A stretch of DNA of 64,000 nucleotides, taken from the NCBI GenBank assembly GCA_035610365.1, contig CM069432.1, positions 184,931,027 through 184,995,026 of the forward strand. Reading direction: 5' to 3'. Each line of letters begins with the position of its first letter. Position 1 is the stretch's first letter. The notes beneath the pieces are model-generated. The model saw only the letters and a program-made list of their open reading frames with translations. It was not told where the DNA came from and ran no database searches. Source of the DNA: Aquatica leii. Lineage: Eukaryota > Arthropoda > Insecta > Coleoptera > Lampyridae. Both the position numbers and the translations under genes were made by a program. Positions 1 to 10,600 of this stretch are shown here, in pieces.

Positions 1-814
1 TTTTGGGCAACTTACTACCCAGTACACAATTTCCGGAAAAATGATAGTTCATAAAAAATTATTAAGCGAAGTTCAAAAAACGGTATCTGCTTTAAACAAA
101 ACAAAATATTAGGTTTAATACTTTTTGTTGCCGATCAAACAGGATGCGGTTTTGTAATTTATTATGAATTGATCAAATTTAGATTAAATATATTTGTACT
201 AACTTAAAATGGACTTTCCAGCAAAGCATTTACATTTAACATTCATGAAGATAAAAACGCCTGTTATGTGTTCTTAGAACTTTATTTTAAAGAACTGCTT
301 ATTTAATTGTTTAATAGAAATTATATTTTAAAAAGAATAGTGAAATTAAATTAGTTGTAATTTCATTATTTTGTTTGCTCTAGAAAGTCCAATTTAATTA
401 GACAATATAAGCTTTCATAACATTGACCTTAGATTACTTGCAAAAATATTTTGAGCCAAATCAAAAGCTATTTTTAAAGAAACAATTGCCTTCATTTAGA
501 AAAATAAAAGGATAACAATAAGTATGGTTCCCCTTTAAAATTTTATTTTTCCTTTAATGTGCATACCTATGGATTGCAGATTAACGTAATTAAACATTGT
601 ACTATTAACGATTGCAATTCTATTTGAAATTCCCCAAACAAAACCCAGGTAGTTTCTAATTGCGGTACCCATTTTAATGACACAGGAAATTGATTATTCC
701 TATAAGACTTTTGTTCTATTCATTTCAATGTCTTCGTGGTTAACTTCAAAAATGTTACCATTCAGTTTATCAATTTAATTTGTAGTGTGTACATCGTTAA
801 TTTTCAAGTGATAA
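1..814. other. AT-rich flank, no gene seen
   Basis: This stretch has frequent stops in all frames and no recognisable protein motif. It lies directly upstream of the first exon of the Crypton-like gene, so it may contain that gene's promoter, but I can see no clear TATA or initiator element. Confidence 0.4.
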
Positions 815-863
815 ATGAGTTCTAGAGCTAAAAAAGTATGCAAAATGGCTGTTAACAGTAGCG

Positions 864-972
864 GTAAGTACATTCTAAAGTTTTTTCTTGCTTCGATTTT
901 TGTTTTTTTTATTTCCTAATATTTTGTCAAAGAACTGAGAGTAAGAAAACAAATTATCAATCTTATTCGCAG
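864..972 (+). other. Intron 1 of the Crypton-like gene
   Basis: The donor is GTAAGT at 864-869 and the acceptor is a pyrimidine-containing tract ending in CGCAG at 972. Splicing joins G863 to GG973-974 and leaves the reading frame open through the ATG at 984. This shows the protein start is most likely 815 rather than 984. Confidence 0.6.
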
Positions 973-2296
973 GGAAGGAAATTATGCCATTTCTGAAAAA
1001 AATAAGTCACGTGCGGCCAGTCAGGAGACCAAAAGCGCAGAATGAAACAACTAAAAATGATTACGTTGTTTGCCAATTTTGTTTTGGTTATTTTAAAAAG
1101 GCCTACCTGAGAAGACATCGAAGTTGTTGTGAATTACGCGCAACAAGTAAAACTTTTGGTCAGCGTGAAAATCACTTATCTGAAGCTCAACTATTCAGTA
1201 TATGTTCGAGAGTAAATCGGGAATTTTATGATTTATTACAATTAAAAGAGGAAGTGTTCAAAATTATGAGAACCGACGACATATCCCAAGTGGCCATAAA
1301 AGATGTACTTATTTGCAGTAATGGTGAAAGTTTAAAAAAAAACACAAATGAATCCAAATTAGAAACACAATTTTAAATAAATTAAGAGAACTAGGCAGAC
1401 TTCTAATATCTCTTCGCGAAATGATGGGAGTAAAGACTCGATTCGAAACTTTAAAACCAGAGTTTTTTGATAATTTAGTATCAGCTACGAAGATAATCAG
1501 TGGATATGAACCATCTTCCCGTACATTTTCCGCTGCTAGTTTAGCTGCACATATGGGTACAACCCTAAAACTGGTATGCCACATCGCTACAAAAATGATT
1601 ATTAAAAAAAGTAAATTGATTATTTGTCACAACAACAACAAATAAAATGGGAGAAACCAAAACTGTTGCCATTAACAAGCGATGTAATGAAATTTCAAAA
1701 GTATCTTGTAAAAGAAGCCAAGGAAGCAAGCGAAAATATCTTAAAAAAACATAAATTGGTCAAAGAATATAGACGATTATCAGAAAATGTATTGGCTATG
1801 GTGGTTTTGTTAAACAGAAAACGTATAGAGAAAGTTCAATTTCTAAAAGTAGAAACATATTGTAAAAACGACCCGCAAGTTCAAAAAGAGGAATCATCCG
1901 CCGCCTTAACCAAAAGCGAACAAATATTGGTGAAAAACTTTAAACGTGTTGTAACTGGGGGGAAAGGAAGTAAGCCAGTGCCGATACTCTTTTCCAAAGC
2001 GGTTCAAAACTGGATCGATGTAATGCTAGGTGTTAGAAAGGATTGCGTTCCTCGAACTAACGAATACCTATTTGATAATCCAAAAACTCTAAATAAATGG
2101 ATTAGCGGGTATCATACACTTCAAAAAGTTAGCCAAGCAATCGCAGGTTAAGAACCAAGAATTATTTACATCCACCCCGCCTTCGGAAGCAAATTGCATC
2201 TTTTATTAAAGTACTGAATGTAACAGATGCGGAAATGGAACAATTTGCTACTTTTATGGGTCACACCAAAAAACACATGAATCATATTATAGGTAG

Positions 2297-2378
2297 GTAA
2301 TAGAATTACGATTTAATATTAAATCGCAGCAAAGGTCATAGTTCTTATTCTTGCTACTTAGTAATTATATTGTTTTAG
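2297..2378 (+). other. Intron 2 of the Crypton-like gene
   Basis: There are two overlapping donors (AG|GTAGGT at 2292/2293 and AG|GTAATA at 2296/2297) and an acceptor TGTTTTAG ending at 2378. Only the second donor keeps the upstream MGH frame joined to the downstream RLPQGIYQ frame. The first donor would have been correct if two bases just upstream were absent, so a 2-bp insertion is an alternative reading. Confidence 0.5.
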
Positions 2379-3180
2379 ATTACCTCAGGGCATTTATCAA
2401 ACAGCAAAGGTGTCGAAACTATTGTTGACGATCAATAAAGGAGAAGGGACCAAGTATAAAAGAAAAAGTTTGGAAAAAATTGAGTTATCTGAAAATGATG
2501 AGGCTGAAAGATCTGACGGAGATGAAGAGAGAAACCCAGATAACTTGCATCATTCACCTTCCAGTTCTAATTCTAATTATCATTATACGTCGGGTTTCGG
2601 TCCCTGCGTTAACGACAATGAAAATAGACGAGTTATGACCACAAAACTAGAAAAACGAAAGAAACAAAATAATGAAACAAGCAATTCCAGTTCCGATAAT
2701 GTGCACGAAACCGTAAAAAAACAAAAAAAACATGCAAAAAAAATCATACAAAAAAAACACAGGTACATTTTCAACGTTTATGTTTGCAAATATACGTTTA
2801 ATTGGAAAATCAAAAAAAAGAAAAAAAACGCAGATTTAGTCAAAGATTAGGTATATTTTGTACATATAATCTCTCCGCAATAATAATTTTTACAGTCTAT
2901 TCTAAATTTCAGACACGAGTGCAAGTTCAGGTTCAGAGAATGCAGAAAAAACATCTAAAACCAATAAAGAAAAATCAAAAAAAATTGTAAGAGAAAGATG
3001 GACGGAAGAACAAAAACGATTAATAACGGAACACTTCCGTCATCATGTAAAAAATAAAATTTCCTCCAAAAAAGACGAAGTAGAAAAATTTATTCGAAAC
3101 CATGATCCAGTATTTGTAGGGAGAACATGGATAGTCGTTAAAGCTTATGTTTATAATTTATATAGACAAAAATAATGTAA

Positions 3181-3525
3181 TGTTTAATTATTATTAATTA
3201 ATATATTAATTAATTAATATAATTTAATTCATCTATAAATAATTTATTTTATTTTAATGCAGTTCAAATACAAAATAGAATCGCAGTCATTGATATTTTT
3301 CTGCAAGAGAGCAAAGAAATAGTAAATTAAGTCATTGTAATGCGTTCAAACTTCAATCCAAGGTTCATAATATACCAAGCAGCCCTTATAAAGCCCGAAC
3401 ATTGTTGCCATGAGGTGGGCTAAACAACGCCCGCTTAGTCTCACCACAGCAGTTGTATAAAAATGCGCCCCCTACAACGAAATGCTTAGCACTAATCTGT
3501 ATATAATGGTTATGGTAATAGTACG
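3181..3525. other. AT-rich spacer after the Crypton-like gene
   Basis: The stretch begins with an AT palindromic run (ATTAATTAATATATTAATTAATTAAT, in parts) that could form secondary structure. After about 3380 the base composition becomes GC-richer with no recognisable protein. I see no gene. Confidence 0.35.
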
Positions 3526-3686
3526 TTGTGGAGCCCACCAAAAACTTTGAATTTACGCGTTTTATGGCATATACCATCGTATTATGATGATATACACTGG
3601 GGTACGCTATGAAGCCCGCAAACGGGCTCCGTAACGTTTTTTCGGGCTCGGGAGCGTACGGTTTATATAACCGACGGGCTCCACAA
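3526..3686. mobile_element. Small GC-rich inverted-repeat (MITE-like) element
   Basis: The ends carry an 11-bp perfect inverted repeat: TTGTGGAGCCC at 3526-3536 and GGGCTCCACAA at 3676-3686. Inside is a perfect hairpin (AGCCCG, loop CAAA, CGGGCT at 3613-3628) and further CGGGCTC repeats. The block is much GC-richer than its surroundings and ends beside a TA microsatellite. It has no coding capacity. A non-autonomous DNA element is the likely reading, but a structured regulatory block is possible. A target-site duplication was not established. Confidence 0.4.
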
Positions 3687-3698
3687 TGACCGTTTATA

Positions 3699-3702
<4 letters not shown>

Positions 3703-3737
<35 letters not shown>
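3703..3737. repeat. (TA)n microsatellite
   Basis: There is an uninterrupted TA dinucleotide run of about 17 units, bordered by GTC on the left and GCATATACATATACC on the right. Shorter TA runs of the same kind occur at 28555-28571 and 36935-36951. Confidence 0.9.
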
Positions 3738-3740
<3 letters not shown>

Positions 3741-4305
3741 TATACATATACCTATTTTTTTAGTAACTTAATAAAAAGAAATCTCAACCGTTTTTGTTTT
3801 GTATAATAAAACGTTCTTGCTTTTTCTAAATTCTTTTTGCGTTTAGTTTATACAAACTTATGTGCAATGTTTAATTCTTATTTTAGAAAAACTGTACAGA
3901 AAAGGACTAATTTAAATTTTTTAGTTAGGAGGAACAAAAACAAGCTGCTGTGTACTATTTTTATTGCAACGCTTTGTGCTACAAGTGAGCACTTCATCAA
4001 GCCAACAAATAAGTTAATTTAACACAATCCACCAGAAAACAAACATAAGCAAGTTTACGTTACAAAAATTTTTAAATAAAGTATAACACAAAAAAATGAA
4101 GCATAAAACTATCAATAATTAAAAATTCTTTTTTTATTAGTATTTATAATGTTTTTAGTGCTTTAAATCAGATCATCAACAAAAGTTTGATTTGAAAGTT
4201 ATGGAATAAGATTTTTTTGCTAATTTCACGCTTTGACAATAGTATATTGTAAAACAAGTGTTAAATCACAACAATTGTAATACGTGTAAGTATATTTAAG
4301 TGTAA
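3738..4305. other. AT-rich spacer, no gene seen
   Basis: An open frame lies at about 3837-4022, but its product is low in complexity and matches no family I recognise. I treat it as a chance ORF. Confidence 0.35.
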
Positions 4306-4640
4306 TTAATTTTCCTTTAAACTTTTCATAACTTTTATATATAAACAGCTACAAATGTCAAGTTGACTTCATTACATTTGCATTAAAATTTCAATGTTAT
4401 TGATGTTAATGTACATTTTAAAAATTTGAACAAAAAAGAGATGCGAGATACTAGCATTCAGCAAATTGTATACTTAAAATAAAATATGTATATCGCGATA
4501 CACAAAAATTTTGAAAATGTACATTAACAGCGATAAAAACACCGAATTTGAAATTTTAATGTAAGGGAATTAAGTAAATGTGACATTCTTACCTGTTTTA
4601 GTAAAAAAAGTTACGAAAAATTTTTAGAAAAATTATTAAC
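4306..4640. mobile_element. Foldback element with long inverted arms
   Basis: The left arm (about 4306-4419) and right arm (about 4514-4640) are imperfect inverted repeats over more than 110 bases. The inner ends match perfectly for 16 bases: TGTTAATGTACATTTT at 4404-4419 and AAAATGTACATTAACA at 4514-4529. Further out, blocks such as CATTAAAATTTC and the TTTTC(A/G)TAACTTTT segment recur in inverse order with small gaps. The central loop is about 95 bases and non-coding. This layout fits a foldback MITE. Flanking duplications were not identified. Confidence 0.6.
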
Positions 4641-6879
4641 AAAAACAAAAGAAGTCAAAGCTTTAAACTGACAACATAGATTATTGATTTTAACATATAC
4701 AAAATTAAGTCAAAAGGTTGCACTAGAGCAGAATTATACGACCTCAAAATGGAAGACCGCAGTTCGGATCGCAAAAAAAATACGAATTTTTCGGTTTGTG
4801 GATCAAAAGTTGACATTATAAAAATGTCAGAAAAAATTCTCTTAAACCTATTCTATGCATTATTTGAGATAATTCAATTGGTTTTTTCTTTTGCGTTGAC
4901 CTTATGATAACTATTTGTTAATTTTAATTTAGGTAGTGAATTGATAGGTCTAATTCTAATACCAGCAGTTAATTGATACGAAACAATATTATTAGCAGAA
5001 CTGTTTAACAATCACGTGGTATAGAAAAACTTACCGGGTATCAAATTCTGTTGTACTTAAAGACTTGTGCTAAGATTTGTGAAAAAATAAAAAATAATTT
5101 AAATTGTGATAAAAGAACGTTACGCGTAGTACCAACCTAAAATTTGAAGCTAATAGCAATTCATATAATAACTATAAAAAATAAAAATTCATTACAGTGT
5201 TTTTTAAAAACTAGATTTTTCTAAAACAGTTATTTCATTTTTTAATGCTTTTTTGCATGTTCCTATTAAAAACCTTGTGGCGCTTGTAAATTAAAAATTA
5301 AATTTAAAATGATAATTTCACTACTGATTCATAAGTATTTTAAGTACTCCATCCTTTTTTGGTAAATTAAACGTTACTTAAAACTTGTTTATGCTTAGAT
5401 AATGCCATAGTTAAAATTTTGCTTCTACAAAAAAGTTTGATAAATTGATCAATGTAATTTTTAAGAAAACACGGTGTTCTGTTCAATAGTAAACCAAATA
5501 AAATTCTGTTAATATAAAATTATAAAAATTGAATAATCTTAAAACTATGGTTATTCAGTAATTACGTACAAAATAGATTAATTATGCAAAACGGATAAAA
5601 AAATACCTGTTTTAAAACTTAAAAATGAAGAACAAGAGAATCGACAAAAAATATAAACAATACTTGGCATAACCAAAATGTTACGACAATGTTATTAAAA
5701 TGTAATACTACCAAACTAAGATTAAGTTTATGCTTAGTGTAAGAAATAAGTAGTAGTAACAAACCTGTTGTTTTCTATAAATTTTTTTGCATTTCTTTGT
5801 TTAATGATGCCAGTTTTACGTTGTTATTAAGTGTTAACAATTGTTTACATTTTTTGAATTTAGCGCCTAAATCGCTTGTTTATTTTGAGTAATTGTATTG
5901 GCAAGCCTGCCGTTAACACATTACTTTTCTAACTATATTAAAACGTAATTATGCCTGTGTTAAAATTTAAGTTTTTATTTTCATATTGCAAAACACTTAG
6001 CACTTGTTCTAACGACTTTAATATGAAATTAACAAATGATCAACAACACTTTGGGTTTTTGCAGATACATTAAATAGCTACATCTGCATCAGAACAGCTT
6101 CAACGATACATAATTGAAATTATGAAAAGTGTATAGAAAACAGCATCCAAGACAACAATATTTATAAAAAATGTTACAAACAGGTATATTTTTTTCTCTA
6201 CCTGCATTTGCACATTACCTGAACAATCTTCTGCTTGTACTTTAAAGTTGCTGTTCTAAATATAAAAATTTTTGTTGGATAATTGCATACCTTATTTTTA
6301 TATGCGTTTTGTCGCTTTAATTTTTTTATTGCAACTATAGTTTAAATTAAATTGTAATTGCGTGTGATTTTGACTATTTTGACTAAAGTCTCAACTTCAA
6401 AATGTCTAATACTAAAAACGTACTAACAATTCTTACTAACAAAAAATGACTATTTACAAAATTAAAGGTTTTTAAAACTTTCTTATCATCACTTCTAAAA
6501 GATAACATTGATAAAAAACCATGCTTAAATTTAGATGTGTTATGACAGCATTAAAAATTTAGATAAAAATTACTTGTCTATTTAGTTAACTATTTTATCA
6601 AACGAAGATTATGATTCTGTGACGTGCAAAGATTTTTCCAATAAATACCTCGAGTGCACTTTATTAGTCACATTTTTATGGTTTGATAACTCCAATTTAA
6701 GTGTGAATTTTAGTAATGTTAGTGGCACTGAATTGGCATCAGTAATGAGCGGTACAAATACTCAACTTTTAACGCCAATCTCTAGACTGATATTACGCCA
6801 CCGTTTTATTTTGTTTCCAAAATGATTTTTTTTCTGACAGCGTCTATTATTCTTATATATAGGAACTGCACCTGGCACT
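4641..6879. other. AT-rich stretch, no gene supported
   Basis: Frames are closed by frequent stops. An ORF at 6619-6825 lies where the gag-protease linker of the decayed BEL/Pao copy would be expected, but I could not match it to the gag of the intact copy. No other structure is supported. Confidence 0.35.
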
Positions 6880-7690
6880 CAGTCAGAGTAATTTATGATA
6901 TTAGTAGTCATTCAAATTTTATTACGGAGGAATTAACAAACTTAATCTAAAGAAATAACCAAACAATGCAAAAATATTAAGCATTAAATTCTGTTTCGTT
7001 CACTCAAACTCCGTTGTTAAGTTTAAAATTATATAAAAAAAATAATAAATTTTAAACCGAGTTACATTGTTTAACCATTCCAACACGTTAATTTAACAAA
7101 GAAACTGTAGGCATATTGTCAACTATTAGATTGACAGATAATGATTTTAATCAATCCCGCCCGGTAGATATCTTTATCGGTGCAGGTTATTTTTATAGTC
7201 TTTTGTGCGTGGGTCAAATATTCTCTGAGTAAGCATAAGCCTATTCTACAAAAAATTTTGTTAAGCTGGATTGTTGCTGGTTCGTAGGATAATAAAATTT
7301 CAATTCAATTGTTTTATTCTAATTTGATTGGAAATTCAGTTGAAAATTTTTTGACTCAACAAATTCACAAAAATTGTTTTGAAAATTAAAAGATATTTAT
7401 CTACAGAATCTTTTATTAAGACTTTCACTACAAGAAAAGTTTTGTGAGAAATATTTTGATGAGACAGTTGGTTGCGAAGTAAATGCCTGATTTGTAGTAT
7501 CCGTCCCGTTTAATTCAAATTTGGAGAAGAGGGGTAATTTTAAAGAACTAGCTATTTCCTGATTCATACAATTGGAAAAAATGTTAATAAAACAACCGCA
7601 ACTGTATCAGGAATATTGTAGCTTTATGTGTGAATACCTGCACTTAGGCCATATCCGTGTAATTGCACTAGACACAGTCAGTAAAAAATA
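6880..7690 (+). pseudogene. Decayed BEL/Pao polyprotein (protease to RT N-terminus)
   Basis: Scattered translations match, in order, the intact BEL element at the right of this window. First is a protease-like block (SSHSNFITEELTNLI, near 6890-6950). Then comes IRLTDNDFNQ...DIFIGAGYFYSLLCVGQI (about 7125-7222), whose counterpart in the young element is IRLADPNFNQ...LLIGAAHFYDLLCVGQI. HKPILQK follows near 7235. The region just upstream of RT then shows LSLQEKFCEKYF and LEKMLIKQPQLY...EYLHLGHI (about 7420-7660). The frame shifts repeatedly, stops are common, and RT, RNase H and integrase are not recognisable downstream. It is an old copy of a related lineage, not a duplicate of the young one. 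Confidence 0.7.
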
Positions 7691-10600
7691 AGTGGCGAAT
7701 TGGTGCCTTATAATTCTATTTTGTTTTGTAGCAGTTTAAAGAAAATCTTCCAATGGACCGTTGAAGACCTGTAGCTTCTAAATTTTTTATATTCTGGAAG
7801 GCCTTACAAACAAGCAAAAACTCAACACCTAAAACTGCGAAATCGATTTAAGGTATTTAAAATGACAGTATAAAATCATAGCAAAATTATGCACTTCTAT
7901 TGTCTTTATTTGTATTTCTTAAAAATAAATAAACGTTTCGCTTGCTGAAATATCCGCAATCGTCATTAGATGATATTAACAAACTTAGAAACTACTAAAA
8001 CTTATGGAAGCAATCAAACGTACAAAATGCAGTTAAATTAAACAAGGAGTAGCCAATCAAAACACTAGTGTAGTTTAAGTTCTTTCGAGCGACCAATTAG
8101 CGCCTCTCACAAGTTATTTATTTGTATCTTGGTCGACTAAAAACTTCCTTGTTCCTTGTTATTGTTTTTGATTGCTGCTTTTTTATTCTATGTTGTTCTT
8201 CCCATGAGTGTTGCGCAATGCCGGATCATAATACCTCTTCTCTCGGTGTATATATTCTGTATTTCCTTAGTCTGAATTTTAAAGGTCCTTTGGTTTCCTT
8301 CACGTATGAACTGCCACTGGAACACAGAACTTTGTAGATGTAATTTTTAGAATCTTGGTCTGTGGTTTTGTGCCAGAGACCATACTTCTAATGGTGTTTG
8401 GTAATCTGAACAAACTGTGATATTTTATCAAATGCAACATTATCTAGTATGAAATCATTTCTAATTTTACGTTTTGGAAACTTGACGTTTTAAAAGCTTT
8501 GATTTTAAACAAAATTAAATTTGTTGTTTGTTTTTTATATTATCAATAGAACTTTCAATTAACGACAATTACAATTTCTGGGTCGTTTGAATTATTTTAA
8601 ATACAGTTTGTCACAGTTTACAATTTTTTTTAATATCAACGTTAATTCTATCAAACTTAAACAGACAGTAGTAATAAGATTTTTTGAATTGGTTGTTTAA
8701 ATTTTAGAAATGTTTACTTTGTAGTGTATTTTATTTTTTATTTTAATTTTGTTTTTGTTGCGTACAAGACTTTGCAATTTTAATTTAACTTATAAATACA
8801 TAACCGATTTATTGCATCTTGTAAATTTAGTTTTTATGTAGGTATTAATATTGCTTTCTTTTTAAATATTTTTATTTTATTTTTTTGTGATTTCATGTTA
8901 ATTTATGTAATTATTGTCATTTTCTTAATTATTTGTGTTAAATTTAATAAATGTTAAATAATTAATTTGTAAAAAGTTTTCATTTTCTTGGCCTTCGCGT
9001 TTGTATAAATTTTAATAATACAGATTTCAGTGCAATATACACTTGAAATAGATCTTGCTGTTTCCAATTCAGTTGTTTTTTTTTATAACAAACATGATCA
9101 ATAAGTTTGGCGTTTTTTTAGTTGCAATTTAAATATGTAATTTAATCCTAATATCTAACTTTTTTACTTAATAAGCAATTTATCTTAGAAAAAAAATTTT
9201 AATTACACCAAAATTATTTATCTTACCATTGCTACGTTTTTTTACAATATTTGTTTTTCTGTATTTGCTTCTGTCAGCCTATAACACTTCACATACAATA
9301 TCGTTTAAAATTTTGTTTGTTAATATAAACAAGGAAAAAGACGTAGTGTTTATGAGTACAAACACTTTTTTCATGTGTTAAAAAGCACTTAAAAATCACG
9401 GCCGGAATAATTTTATCTGTGTATTTAATATTATAGGTTTCCAGAAATTCAGTAAATAAACACATGTTTGCTTTAGTTAAAAAAGTATGATCCATAAATA
9501 CCATTAACAATAATTTGTAGTATTTACAAAAAGGCATGTATTTAAATCCATAATTTTGTAAAAGCTAAATATAAATGAATTTATAGAATTTTAAGTTTTG
9601 TTAAACTTTTTTAACGCAATTGCAATGCAATTTTTTGTTTTAAAATTTGCATAATTAATACGAATTTAAGTATGAATTTAAAATATTCAATAATTTGCGT
9701 CAGTTAGAAGTTGGTTATAAATTAAATCATTCTAACAATATTTTTGATGAAAACACAGATGCAGCAGGGTTGATAAGTTTTGACTGGCTGGAATACAACT
9801 GTAACCTACATAATTTAAATGTTTTAATAATTTTATAAAACTCAACTCGGTGATGTAGTTTAGAAATATCTAGAATCCATTTGAATAAATTTGATATAAA
9901 TATGAAACGATAACAAGTTTAAAAAGTTTAACTTATAAAAAAATTTGTTTGAATCATTGCCAAATTAATTTTTTTAAATTTAAGTTATCTCATAAAATAT
10001 TATTTTAACACTTAAAAGCATTACGCACACTGCTTTGTAAAAACTAATTTATAAACATTCTCTACCAAGATTTTAGAAGTAACAGCGAATTGTTAGCTGA
10101 TGCATATTTTAACTTTTCTAACTTATTTTATGACTTGTCGGTTTAACGTTTAGTTATTATGCTAGAAAAGCTTTTTTGCTTTATCTTTAGTACTTCTTTA
10201 TTGTTTCGGGAAATTTTGCAGCATTTGTTTATGTCGTGTAATAAAACAAAAGTTATTTAATCATAAAATTTGAACAAAAAATTTGAATTTTGTATGTGTG
10301 TATTATCGTGTAACTTTTCTGCTATACCAACAGTTAAGTATTTTTATATAATTTATGTAGATATTTTCTTTTAGTGAAAGTGAAAGTCATTACAGTAACA
10401 ATTAAATATCTTTTAGTTTTATATTCAAATATATACGCAAATAAAGCTGCTAAAATATTTATTGCTTTATTTAATCATTTTCAATAAATAACTTTTTTAA
10501 ATTATTTTTTGCATTTTATGAGAAATTTTTTTGTGCTAGGTATACACAAAATAATTAATAAAAAAAACTTAAAAAAAATATGTTGCGTATTTACTGTTAT

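Larger units (their letters stand above)
815..3175 (+). pseudogene. Crypton-like (tyrosine-recombinase-like) gene, four exons, frame broken
   Basis: Exon 1 (815-863) opens with ATG and ends at GTAAGT. It joins in frame to exon 2 (from 973) across a 109-bp intron. Exon 2 has a Cys/His motif (CQFCFGYF...RRHRSCC, about residues 45-65) and then the middle of a family common in insects. Features that fit a tyrosine recombinase are LLNRKR, RLRKQIAS and FMGHTKK, which correspond to the first Arg, the HxxR region and the GH box. Intron 2 (2297-2378) keeps frame into GRLPQGIYQTAKVSKLLL. A Lys/Ser-rich linker follows, then intron 3 (about 2763-2919), then a Myb/SANT-like tail (RERWTEEQK...RTWIVVKAYV) to TAA at 3175. 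Breaks seen: a shift and a TGA after the A-run near 1334-1350, a frame change near 1620-1645, and another at 2145-2151. The Tyr expected just before RLPQ is absent. The Crypton assignment is from memory of the family; presence of introns argues against a retrocopy. Confidence 0.55.

Noticed and set aside
1309-1584. Minus-strand open frame of 91 codons
   Set aside because: It lies antisense to the conserved coding blocks of the Crypton-like gene and has no family resemblance; it is a shadow.
3837-4022. Possible small gene of 61 codons
   Set aside because: Composition matches translated AT-rich spacer, and there are no splice or promoter features or family match.
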